A stretch of 64,000 nucleotides of DNA from Paenibacillus aurantius (GTDB lineage Bacteria > Bacillota > Bacilli > Paenibacillales > NBRC-103111). Both the position numbers and the translations under genes were made by a program. Positions 44,635-53,189 of the stretch are shown here, one piece after another; the stretch's first letter is position 1, and each line of letters starts with the position of its first letter. Below the pieces are notes generated by a model. That model was not told the origin of the DNA. It did not search any database and worked only from the letters and a program-made list of their open reading frames with translations. The stretch lies in the NCBI RefSeq assembly GCF_032268605.1, contig NZ_CP130318.1, forward strand, positions 1,770,001-1,834,000, written 5' to 3'.

Positions 44635-45540
44635 ATGAAAAAGAAATTCGGATGGTCGTTGGAACAAAGAAAAGCTTGGTACGGCGTGCTTTTTGCTTCG
44701 CCACTCCTCTTCGGCATGATCTTGTTGTTTATTCTGCCTCTTATTCAATCCTTTCGTTACAGCCTAAGCGACATCAATCTGGTTCCGGAAGGCTTCCAGA
44801 TTGATTACAGAGGATTCGGGCACTACACGGATCTGTTTGTGAAGAATCCGGAGTTCAACCGGAAACTTGCCGATTCGGTCATCGATATGGTGGTTAATGT
44901 GCCGATCATTATTATTTTCAGTCTATTCGCCGCCGTTCTGCTCAACCAGAAGTTTGCTGGACGTGCGCTGGCGCGGGCGATCTTCTTCCTTCCCGTCATT
45001 CTGGCGGCAAGCGCGGTAGCCAATCTAGACATCAGCAGCTTTGTCGGCTCCTCTGTGCTCGGAACCAGTGATGGCGGCACAGACGGAAGCTCATCCTTGC
45101 TGCAAAGCTTCGAGCTAAAAAAAATGATGATCGATTCAGGTCTGGCCCCCTTCCTCGTTCAATACATCACGGGAGCAGTCGACCGGATCTATGAGATTAT
45201 AAGCTCATCTGGCGTGCAAATTCTCATCTTTCTCGCAGGCCTTCAATCCATTTCGCCGTCATTGTACGAGGCGTCGAAGCTGGAGGGGGCTACCGGTTAC
45301 GAAATTTTCTGGAAAGTGACTTTTCCGATGGTAACGCCTCTCATCCTGACGAACACCGTGTACTCGATTATTGATTCATTCAATACCAACAAATTGAACC
45401 AGTTGATTTCACAAACCGCCTTCCAAACGTTCAACTTTGGGGCGAGTGCGGCCATGGCATGGATCTACTTCGCCGTCGTCGCGATCGTGCTTGGGATATC
45501 AGTGGGATTGATTTCCCGAAAGGTGTTCTATTACGTTTGA
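44635..45540 (+). CDS. Sugar ABC importer permease, MalF type (pair 2)
   Basis: A 301-aa permease whose helices begin at WYGVLFASPLLFGMILLFIL. The EAA loop is YEASKLEGATGYEIFWKVT (about residue 213). A polar insert between the third and fourth helices (SSVLGTSDGGTDGSSSLLQS, about 142-161) lengthens an extracellular loop and is unusual for the family. It might contact the exported DUF5696 or YIP1 partner. ATG 44635 with AAGGAG 8 nt upstream, only 2 nt after the DUF5696 stop, indicates coupled expression. Confidence 0.9.
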   Translation: MKKKFGWSLEQRKAWYGVLFASPLLFGMILLFILPLIQSFRYSLSDINLVPEGFQIDYRGFGHYTDLFVKNPEFNRKLADSVIDMVVNVPIIIIFSLFAAVLLNQKFAGRALARAIFFLPVILAASAVANLDISSFVGSSVLGTSDGGTDGSSSLLQSFELKKMMIDSGLAPFLVQYITGAVDRIYEIISSSGVQILIFLAGLQSISPSLYEASKLEGATGYEIFWKVTFPMVTPLILTNTVYSIIDSFNTNKLNQLISQTAFQTFNFGASAAMAWIYFAVVAIVLGISVGLISRKVFYYV

Positions 45541-45572
45541 GGCATGGCCCAATAGAAAGGAGGCGAGTGCCC

Positions 45573-46526
45573 GTGCGCGGCACCGCATTGCTCAAAGAAC
45601 GGTTGATTGAACGCCATAATCCCGGCAAAAAGCTTAAAACATGGAGCTGGAAGCTCATTCGCGGCATACTGATCACGGGGTTTTGTTTCATTATTCTGTT
45701 CCCGCTGTTTCAGCGCATCTCCGTCGCTTTCCGAAGCAAACTGGACATCTATGATCCTACCGTGCTTTGGGTCCCTCGCCACTTTACTCTGGACAATATC
45801 AAATTCGCCATAGAGGCAACGCATTATGTCTCAGCATTATGGAATACCTTGTGGATCTCATCAGGAACGACGATTATTCAACTCTTCACCTGCTCACTGG
45901 TTGCTTACGCTTTTGCCCGACTGCGATTCTGGGGCAGTAACGTCTTGTTCATGCTGGTGATCTTCACGATCATCGTGCCGCCGCAGACGATCATGATCCC
46001 GGTGTATATGACTTTTCGGTACTTCGATTTGTTCGGCTTGATTCCGCTCTTGACCGGCAAGCACAGCCTGAATTTGATCGATACTTTCTGGCCGTTTCTT
46101 ATTTCCTCCTTTACCGGTATGGGATTGAAAAACGGATTGTACATCTTTATCTTCCGTCAATTCTTCCGAGGGATCCCCAAGGAATTGGAGGAAGCCGCTT
46201 ATGTCGATGGCGCAGGCATCTTCATGACATTCCGGCGCATTATTATCCCCAACACGATTCCGGCAATCGTGACAGTCCTGCTGTTTTCCTTCGTCTGGCA
46301 GTGGAATGACAGCTACACGGTCAGTTTGTACTTAAGCCAACTGAAGGTTTTATCCACCTCGATTATGGATATGGGTGCTGCGGTCGGCAAGGAACCCGAC
46401 CCCGTCTACCAGTCGATGTTACTGAGTACCGGTGTGCTGCTTGTGACCGGACCGTTAGTCATTATGTATTTGTTTGCCCAGCGTTATTTTGTGGAGAGTG
46501 TAGAGCGGACGGGGATTATAGGATAA
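45573..46526 (+). CDS. Sugar ABC importer permease, MalG type (pair 2)
   Basis: A 317-aa permease with the EAA motif LEEAAYVDGAGIFMTFRRI (about residue 200) and six helices from IRGILITGFCFIILFPLF. Together with the preceding gene it forms a second, complete CUT1 permease pair. GTG 45573 (AAAGGAGG 9 nt upstream) is preferred over an in-frame GTG at 45567. No binding protein follows directly, so this pair must use one of the two binding proteins encoded at the operon start or the DUF5696 protein itself. Confidence 0.9.
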   Translation: MRGTALLKERLIERHNPGKKLKTWSWKLIRGILITGFCFIILFPLFQRISVAFRSKLDIYDPTVLWVPRHFTLDNIKFAIEATHYVSALWNTLWISSGTTIIQLFTCSLVAYAFARLRFWGSNVLFMLVIFTIIVPPQTIMIPVYMTFRYFDLFGLIPLLTGKHSLNLIDTFWPFLISSFTGMGLKNGLYIFIFRQFFRGIPKELEEAAYVDGAGIFMTFRRIIIPNTIPAIVTVLLFSFVWQWNDSYTVSLYLSQLKVLSTSIMDMGAAVGKEPDPVYQSMLLSTGVLLVTGPLVIMYLFAQRYFVESVERTGIIG

Positions 46527-46640
46527 TAAATCGATTGTGCCGGCTTATGTCAGCCTTAATTCGAAATGACAACAATAAAGTGGTTGGTGAGAACCGCCCG
46601 GTGTTTCAGCTCGCGGCACCGTAAAGAGAGGGTAGGAAGA

Positions 46641-49397
46641 ATGACCGATCATAAACGCACGACTGCCCATATCATCTCGCATACCCATTGGGATCGTGAG
46701 TGGTATTTACCGTATGAGAAACACCATGTTCGCTTGGTGAAGCTGATGAATACACTCCTGAACGTCATGGAATCCGACCCCGATTACCGCTATTTTCATC
46801 TGGACGGCCAGACGATCATTCTGGAGGATTTTCTCCAAGTGCACCCTGAACGCAAGGAGCAGCTGGCATCCCTTATCCGCTCCGGGCGTATCCAGATTGG
46901 ACCTTGGTATGTCCTTCAGGATGAGTTCCTGACGAGCAGTGAAGCCAACGTGCGGAACCTGCAGATTGGACACCAGGATGCGTTGGCATTCGGGGCCGTT
47001 TCCAAGCTGGGATACTTTCCCGACTCCTTCGGGAACATGGGCCAAGCACCGCAGATGCTGAAGCAGGCGGGAATAGACACGGCCGTATTCGGACGAGGCG
47101 TAACGCCGACCGGTTTCAATAACACTGTGCAGCACGAGGAGGAGTTTAAGTCACCTTACTCGGAAATGCTCTGGGAGTCCAAGGACGGCTCGCAGGTGCT
47201 CGGCATTCTTTTCGCCAACTGGTACAGCAACGGAAATGAAATCCCGACCGACCGCCAACAGGCGATGGAATATTGGGACCGCAAGCTTGCGGATGCAAAG
47301 CGATTCGCCTCGACACCTCATCTATTATTTATGAATGGATGCGATCATCAGCCGATCCAAACGGACCTATCTTCCGCACTTCAAACGGCTCGGGAGCTCT
47401 ATCCCGCTGTCGACTATGTCCATTCGAACTTTGATGATTACATCGACGAGGTTAAACGCGCATTGCCCGACAGCCTGTCCGTAATCCGGGGCGAACTGCG
47501 CAGCCAGCGTACCGATGGATGGGGAACTTTGGTTAACACGGCTTCGTCGCGCATCTATCTCAAACAGATGAACCATCTCGGCCAGACCTTATTGGAAAAA
47601 GCGGCCGAGCCCACAGCAGCATTTGCTGCGATGCTCGGGACACCTTACCCCCACCATCTATTCACCTACGCCTGGAAAACACTCATGCAGAATCATCCGC
47701 ACGACAGCATCTGCGGCTGCAGTATCGATGAGGTGCACGATGAGATGGTGACGCGGTTTCGCAAGAGCCGTCACGTGGCGGAAGCGATACTCGAAGACAG
47801 CCTGAAAACCATTGCCGAACAAGTGGATACGTCCCTATTTGAAGGAATGGGTGAGGGGGCGACATCGTTCATTGTCATCAACAGTTCGGGCTGGGCTCGG
47901 AGTGGAACGGTTTCGATCGAGCTTGACGTGAAACGGGTTTATTTCCGAGAAGGCATCGAAATCGAGGAAATGCGGCGCCTTGTCAAAAATGTTTCTCTTG
48001 GCGGCTTAACGTTGGTCGCTGAGTCGGGAGCCGACGTTCCGTTTACCCTTGAGGACCAGGGAACGGGTTTTGGTTATGATCTGCCCGACGACCGCTTCCG
48101 TCAGCCTTACCTTACGCGACGTGTACGTGTAACCTTTGAAGCAACGGAGGTTCCTGCCCTGGGTCTGGCTTCCTACGCATTGGTGCGGAAGAAGGATTCG
48201 ATGCCGGCTTCGCCAACCAGTCTGATTACCGCAGATCACGTGATGGAGAACGAGTACCTTGTCGTGGCCATAGCGGACAATGGGTCGCTTACAATCTCCC
48301 ACAAGGCTACAGGACGTATCTATCGGGGGATTGGGGTTTACGAGGACACCGGTGACATCGGGAACGAATATATGTATCGGCAGCCGGACACGGATGTTCC
48401 CATAACGACGCGTGAGCTCACCGCCGATATCCGTCTCGTAGAAAACACTCCGTACCGGGCTGCTTTCGAGATTATCCATCAACTGGACATTCCTGAAGAT
48501 GCGGATGAACAGCTCCAGAGAGAAATGACGGAGATGGTGTGGTTCACCTCCAGGAAGTCCGGTCGTTCCCGCAAAACGGTACCGTTGATGATTCGCACGC
48601 TGGTCTCCTTAGAGAAGAGCGGGAGAGCGGTAGGGATAAAAACCGAATTCGACAATCAGGCGAAGCAGCACCGACTCCGCGTCTTCATTCCAACGGGGCT
48701 CCAAACCGGCAAACATTATGCGGATTCCATCTTTGAGGTTGTGGAACGGGACAACAGGCCGGCTTCCGGGTGGACAAATCCAAGCAACTGCCAGCATCAG
48801 AACGCGTTCGTTACCGTGGCTTCCGCGGATGCCGGCATAACCGTCGCGAATCGCGGGCTTCAAGAATACGAGATCCTGCCGGATCAGGAAAATACCATTG
48901 CCGTAACGCTGCTTCGTGCGGTAGGCGAGCTTGGAGATTGGGGGTATTTCCCTACTCCGGGTGCACAGTGCATCGGTAAGCATACAGTTGAATTCAGCAT
49001 TATGCCCCACGAGGTCGGGGAGACCCCTTGGGAGGCGTCTTATCGGGATGCGTATCAATTTGGAATTCCCTTGCTATCGGTTCAGACGGATGTGCATCCG
49101 GGCACAGTGGGACCGCGACATTCTTTCCTCGAATGGGAGGGGCCTCACCTGGCGTTTTCATCATTGAAGGCGTCGGCCGAAACCGGCGATTTTGTAGCGC
49201 GATGGGTGAATTTGGCAGAGCGGATTACAGAGCTGTCAGTTCGCCCCGATCTTGACAACTGCACGTTCTATCGAAGCGACTTGCTTGAGACCGTCGGTGA
49301 GGCATTTGCGGCGGATGCTAAAGGCACCCTGAAGGAATCCGTTGGGAAGGCGAAAATCGTAACCTACGGCTTCCGTCGGAAGGAGGGTTCCGAGTGA
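46641..49397 (+). CDS. GH38 alpha-mannosidase
   Basis: A 918-aa enzyme for removal of alpha-linked mannose. Zinc ligands lie in ISHTHWDREWY (His and Asp at about residues 14-18). The nucleophile Asp is in GYFPDSFGNMGQAPQML (about residue 130), and the third metal site is NHPHDSICGCSIDEVHDEM (about 352). The remainder forms the large beta-sandwich domains of GH38. No signal peptide is present, so it acts inside the cell on imported oligosaccharides. ATG 46641 follows GGTAGGAAG; an upstream in-frame ATG at 46566 lacks a ribosome binding site. It is the first catabolic enzyme after the transport genes. Confidence 0.94.
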   Translation: MTDHKRTTAHIISHTHWDREWYLPYEKHHVRLVKLMNTLLNVMESDPDYRYFHLDGQTIILEDFLQVHPERKEQLASLIRSGRIQIGPWYVLQDEFLTSSEANVRNLQIGHQDALAFGAVSKLGYFPDSFGNMGQAPQMLKQAGIDTAVFGRGVTPTGFNNTVQHEEEFKSPYSEMLWESKDGSQVLGILFANWYSNGNEIPTDRQQAMEYWDRKLADAKRFASTPHLLFMNGCDHQPIQTDLSSALQTARELYPAVDYVHSNFDDYIDEVKRALPDSLSVIRGELRSQRTDGWGTLVNTASSRIYLKQMNHLGQTLLEKAAEPTAAFAAMLGTPYPHHLFTYAWKTLMQNHPHDSICGCSIDEVHDEMVTRFRKSRHVAEAILEDSLKTIAEQVDTSLFEGMGEGATSFIVINSSGWARSGTVSIELDVKRVYFREGIEIEEMRRLVKNVSLGGLTLVAESGADVPFTLEDQGTGFGYDLPDDRFRQPYLTRRVRVTFEATEVPALGLASYALVRKKDSMPASPTSLITADHVMENEYLVVAIADNGSLTISHKATGRIYRGIGVYEDTGDIGNEYMYRQPDTDVPITTRELTADIRLVENTPYRAAFEIIHQLDIPEDADEQLQREMTEMVWFTSRKSGRSRKTVPLMIRTLVSLEKSGRAVGIKTEFDNQAKQHRLRVFIPTGLQTGKHYADSIFEVVERDNRPASGWTNPSNCQHQNAFVTVASADAGITVANRGLQEYEILPDQENTIAVTLLRAVGELGDWGYFPTPGAQCIGKHTVEFSIMPHEVGETPWEASYRDAYQFGIPLLSVQTDVHPGTVGPRHSFLEWEGPHLAFSSLKASAETGDFVARWVNLAERITELSVRPDLDNCTFYRSDLLETVGEAFAADAKGTLKESVGKAKIVTYGFRRKEGSE

Positions 49398-50428
49398 ATT
49401 TGGGCCCTGTACCGATTCCCCGGTTCGATCCTTATGCGCCGCTTCATTATGTATGCCGGAGAGCGCAAGGAAAGCCAGCTATGAACGGCAAGCTGGATTC
49501 CCCTTTCTGGGAGAAGGCGCCGTGGACATCCGACTTTGTTGATATTGAAGGCGACCTCAAGCCGAAGCCCTGGAAGCGGACGCGGGTCAAGATGCTGTGG
49601 GACGACGAGTACCTCTACGTCGGGGCGCTCATGGAAGAAGATGAAATCTGGGGGAACGTTCGCGAGCGCGATGCCGTTATTTTTCATGATAACGATTTTG
49701 AAATATTTCTGGATCCCGACGGCGATACCCATCTGTATTATGAACTTGAAATCAACGCCCTTGGAACGGTCTGGGATTTGCTTTTGCCGAAGCCTTACCG
49801 CGACGGCGGCCCTCCGGTAAACGGTTGGGACATCCAGGGACTGAAGACGGCCGTACATATCGACGGGGAGCTGAACAATCCCTCGGCCGTAAACCGGGGG
49901 TGGAGCGTGGAGATCGCTCTTCCCTGGAAATCGCTTAAGGAGTGCGCTGCCGGAGGAAGAGCTCCCGTGCCGGGCGATTCCTGGAGAATCAATTTCTCCC
50001 GTGTAGAGTGGCATGTAGAGGTGAAAGACGGCAAGTACGTGAAGAGGGCCAACCCCGAAACAGGCCGCACCTTGCCTGAAGAAAACTGGGTATGGTCGCC
50101 AATGGGGCTCATCAATATGCATTATCCCGAGCTCTGGGGATATCTGTGGTTCGCCGGGGAGGAGGGGCCCTTTGATCCCGGTAGGGATCCGGATGCCCAA
50201 ACCAAGTGGGAGCTTCGGCAGCTGTATTATTTGGAACGCAAGTATCATGCGGAGAAGGGAGCCTTCTGCAGCGATTGGGAGATCCTAAAAGGAGAAACGA
50301 GCTGGTCGATGGAGCCCCGGATCGAAGCGGGGACCTGGTTTTTCGATATTTCGGCAACCGCTTCGGACGGCCTAAGCCGACTGCATATCCGGGAAGACGG
50401 CAAGCTATGGAGAGAGGGAGGAAGCTAA
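49394..50428 (+). CDS. CBM9-like carbohydrate-binding domain protein
   Basis: A 344-aa soluble protein built around a DOMON/CBM9-like beta-sandwich (residues about 30-240): GKLDSPFWEKAPWT, TRVKMLWDDEYLYVGALMEE, DNDFEIFLDPDGDTHLYYEL, WSVEIALPWKSL, PGDSWRINFSRVEW and WVWSPMG. Its C-terminal 90 residues have no recognised domain. It lacks a signal peptide, which is unexpected for a glycan-binding module and suggests a cytosolic role. Its GTG start overlaps the mannosidase stop by 4 nt, so the two are translationally coupled and may act together. Confidence 0.82.
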   Translation: MNLGPVPIPRFDPYAPLHYVCRRAQGKPAMNGKLDSPFWEKAPWTSDFVDIEGDLKPKPWKRTRVKMLWDDEYLYVGALMEEDEIWGNVRERDAVIFHDNDFEIFLDPDGDTHLYYELEINALGTVWDLLLPKPYRDGGPPVNGWDIQGLKTAVHIDGELNNPSAVNRGWSVEIALPWKSLKECAAGGRAPVPGDSWRINFSRVEWHVEVKDGKYVKRANPETGRTLPEENWVWSPMGLINMHYPELWGYLWFAGEEGPFDPGRDPDAQTKWELRQLYYLERKYHAEKGAFCSDWEILKGETSWSMEPRIEAGTWFFDISATASDGLSRLHIREDGKLWREGGS

Positions 50429-50430
50429 AC

Positions 50431-52998
50431 ATGACTGGACTTGTATCGGCGGACGGCAACCTGTCGCAATCGGTCGCAGGCAAGTTTGAAGAAAAGCGCG
50501 CCATCGCATGGAAACGTCATCGTAATTTGTTCCGTGTCTTTGACGGCCCGCTTACAGAAGAAGAACGCTTTGCCATGATGTTTCTTTATGCTTACATGCC
50601 TTTGAACGACCTGGCTGATTATGACGGAGAGCTGTTTTTGAAGCATGTGCGGGATACGCTGCGCATCCGCCGCACGGTTCCGTGGGGCAGCAAGATTCCG
50701 GATGAACATTTTCTTTACTTCGTTCTTCCGTATCGTGTAAACAATGAGAATGTGGAAGATCACCGTGATTGGTTCTTCAAAGAAATTTATGAGCGCGTCC
50801 GCTCGCTTTCGATGGAAGAGACCGTACTTGAAGTGAACCATTGGTGCCACGAAAAAGCAACCTATACCGGCAACGATCTGCGTACGGTATCACCGCGGAC
50901 ATTAATCCGCACGGCGCTTGGGCGCTGCGGGGAACAGTCGACGCTGGCTGTAGCTGCGCTCCGCAGCCTGTGCATTCCGGCGCGCCAGGTCTATACCCCA
51001 CGGTGGGCTCATTGTGACAGCAACCATGCTTGGGTCGAGGCATGGGTGGATGGGGAATGGGGGTTCTTTGGGGCGTGCGAGCCTGAACCTCGCATGAACC
51101 AAGGATGGTTTGTGGATCCGGCCCGGCGAGGCATGCTGATGAACACACGGATTCCGGCCAATTATTCAGGACCGGAGGAAATCACCTTCGCCGATACCTG
51201 GCATACAGAGATTAACTTGCTCGCGAATTATGCCCCCACTCGCAGCGTGTCCGTGCGGGTTGAAGATGCGGAAGGCCGTCCTGTCGCGGGTGCGGGCGTC
51301 CACCTGCAGGTCTATAATTATGCGGAATTGTCTCCACTTGCCAAGCTGAGAACCGGCGAGGACGGGATCGCCATGCTTACGACAGGATTCGGGGATCTCT
51401 TTGTTGAAGCCGCACGGGATGGACGCTGGGCATTCGGTTTTATTCAGGCTTCGGATGCTGCAGCCGTTATCCTTAAGCTGGGTGACGGCCCAACGGCCGG
51501 GACGGCCGATTTTGATTTTCACCCCCCGGCGGCGGCTTTAGGAGAAGACGTCGAAACAACGCCCGCAGAGCGAGAACAGAACAACCGCAGGCTGAAGGAG
51601 GAAGATCAGCTGCGTGCAGCCTATGAGGCCACGTTCGTACAGGAGCCGGAAGCCTCGCAGCTTGCGGAGGAGCTCGGTTTGCCGGGTGACCGCGTATGGA
51701 ATGTGCTTCGCAAAGCGCGTGGAAACAGCAAAGAGATCGCAGCCTTTTTGCGCGAGGAAACACCGGCATTTGGGGGATGGGCGCTCCGTCTGCTTGAAGT
51801 CCTCAATGAGAAGGATCTTACGGATACCTTCCGGCCGACCCTTAATGAACATCTTCATGGGGCGATGGAAGTCAAAGGGGATACGGAGGATTCCATTTTT
51901 GCGTCCTATGTGCTGAACCCGCGTGTCCTGTTTGAAATGCTTCGCCCTTACCGGACTTTCTTCCGTAACGCCTTCTACGACGTTACAAGCCCTTACGAAT
52001 TGGCGGACAGAATCCGGAATGACATCAAAATCATGCAAGGATATACCTACTATCAAGGTTCGGCGACACCGCGCGGGTCACTGGAGTTGGGAGCGGCTGA
52101 TCGGGTCTCCCGGGATATCCTGTTTGTAGCCGCCGCTCGCAGCCTGGGCATGCCTTCCCGTCTCGAACCGGGTGACCGAAGGCCGCAATACCGGGAAGAC
52201 GGCCGCTGGCAAGACGCTTTCCCAGAGATGAAGTCCGACGATTGTGGAGCGAAGCCCCCGTACGGCCGCATTACATTAACCGGCCCGGTTCCGGAAGGGG
52301 AAAAGGCCGAATATTTTCTTCATTATACTTTGGCACGGCATGAAGAAGGGATGTTCCGGACCCTCCACTATCGCTCTGGAAACGATGGTCTGATCGGCGA
52401 ACCTCTTGATATCCTGCCTGGAACTTATCGGCTCACGACCGGACGCAGATTGACGGATGGCAGCGTACTGATCTGGCTGCACACGTTTAAGGTGGGTCCA
52501 GGAGAAAGCGTGAACGTCGAGGTCGTTCTTCGTAAGGAAATGCAACAACCGGACACCGCGTATGGCGATCTCGGGAATGAGGCGACCCGTTGGCTGGCGG
52601 GAAACGAGACATTAAAAGAATGGCTCAACGGGAAAGGCGCCGTACTCGCTTGGATTGAGCCGGACCGCGAACCGTCAAAGCATTTGATCCGGGAACTACG
52701 CGAACGCAAAAACGATTTCGATGGTTGGGGCGGTCGAATTGCTCTGTTCGCCGGTGACGACAAAGTAAATGTTCCATTAGGCGAGCACCCATGGCCGGAT
52801 ATGCCTGAACTAGCCGTTTTCTCCAGCGATGCTGTGTATGAGGGGTGGAACGCTGTCAGCGCCGGGCTCAAAGATCAGCTGCCGATGCAATTTCCCCTTG
52901 TGCTGCTCGTGGATCCTTCCGGCACCGTTCGGTATGCCTCTGCCGGCTACAAACTCGGCCGGGGCGAAGATCTGCTGCGTGTCATCTCGCAATTCTAA
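50431..52998 (+). CDS. Transglutaminase-like / beta-sandwich / thioredoxin-like fusion protein
   Basis: An 855-aa multidomain protein without a signal peptide. Residues about 60-240 are a transglutaminase-like (peptidase/amidase) domain with Cys166 in GRCGEQSTLAV and His199 in SNHAWVEAWV. Where the third catalytic Asp usually stands (D-P-T) the sequence has ACEPEP. A beta-sandwich follows (VSVRVEDAEGRPVAGAGVHL). Then comes a second transglutaminase-like region (YELADRIRNDIKIMQGYTYY; ILFVAAARSLGMPSRLE) that has lost its Cys. The C-terminus (about 740-855) is thioredoxin-like (FPLVLLVDPSGTVRYASAG) but has no CxxC. It is 2 nt after the CBM9-like gene. The function is unknown; deglycosylation or deamidation of glycopeptides is possible. 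Confidence 0.8.
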   Translation: MTGLVSADGNLSQSVAGKFEEKRAIAWKRHRNLFRVFDGPLTEEERFAMMFLYAYMPLNDLADYDGELFLKHVRDTLRIRRTVPWGSKIPDEHFLYFVLPYRVNNENVEDHRDWFFKEIYERVRSLSMEETVLEVNHWCHEKATYTGNDLRTVSPRTLIRTALGRCGEQSTLAVAALRSLCIPARQVYTPRWAHCDSNHAWVEAWVDGEWGFFGACEPEPRMNQGWFVDPARRGMLMNTRIPANYSGPEEITFADTWHTEINLLANYAPTRSVSVRVEDAEGRPVAGAGVHLQVYNYAELSPLAKLRTGEDGIAMLTTGFGDLFVEAARDGRWAFGFIQASDAAAVILKLGDGPTAGTADFDFHPPAAALGEDVETTPAEREQNNRRLKEEDQLRAAYEATFVQEPEASQLAEELGLPGDRVWNVLRKARGNSKEIAAFLREETPAFGGWALRLLEVLNEKDLTDTFRPTLNEHLHGAMEVKGDTEDSIFASYVLNPRVLFEMLRPYRTFFRNAFYDVTSPYELADRIRNDIKIMQGYTYYQGSATPRGSLELGAADRVSRDILFVAAARSLGMPSRLEPGDRRPQYREDGRWQDAFPEMKSDDCGAKPPYGRITLTGPVPEGEKAEYFLHYTLARHEEGMFRTLHYRSGNDGLIGEPLDILPGTYRLTTGRRLTDGSVLIWLHTFKVGPGESVNVEVVLRKEMQQPDTAYGDLGNEATRWLAGNETLKEWLNGKGAVLAWIEPDREPSKHLIRELRERKNDFDGWGGRIALFAGDDKVNVPLGEHPWPDMPELAVFSSDAVYEGWNAVSAGLKDQLPMQFPLVLLVDPSGTVRYASAGYKLGRGEDLLRVISQF

Positions 52999-52999
52999 T

Positions 53000-53033
53000 A
53001 AAAAGCGGCGTATGGAACGTACGCCGCTTTTTG
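53000..53033 (+). terminator. Rho-independent terminator after the transglutaminase-like gene
   Basis: AAAAGCGGCGTA and TACGCCGCTTTT separated by 7 nt, directly after the stop codon. It probably ends or attenuates the long operon before the sialidase gene. Confidence 0.9.
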
Positions 53034-53189
53034 GGCTTGAACGGTCTGCCGGTTAAGGCGAACCAGCCATTAGGGGCTACGTCGGCCATGCAAATCCAGA
53101 TCCGTGACCTCTATCTATTACCGGAACAGTTCCTCGTGCTAAGTTCCGAGAAGTTGAGTAACCAAAACGAGTACAGGATGGGGGACCTC

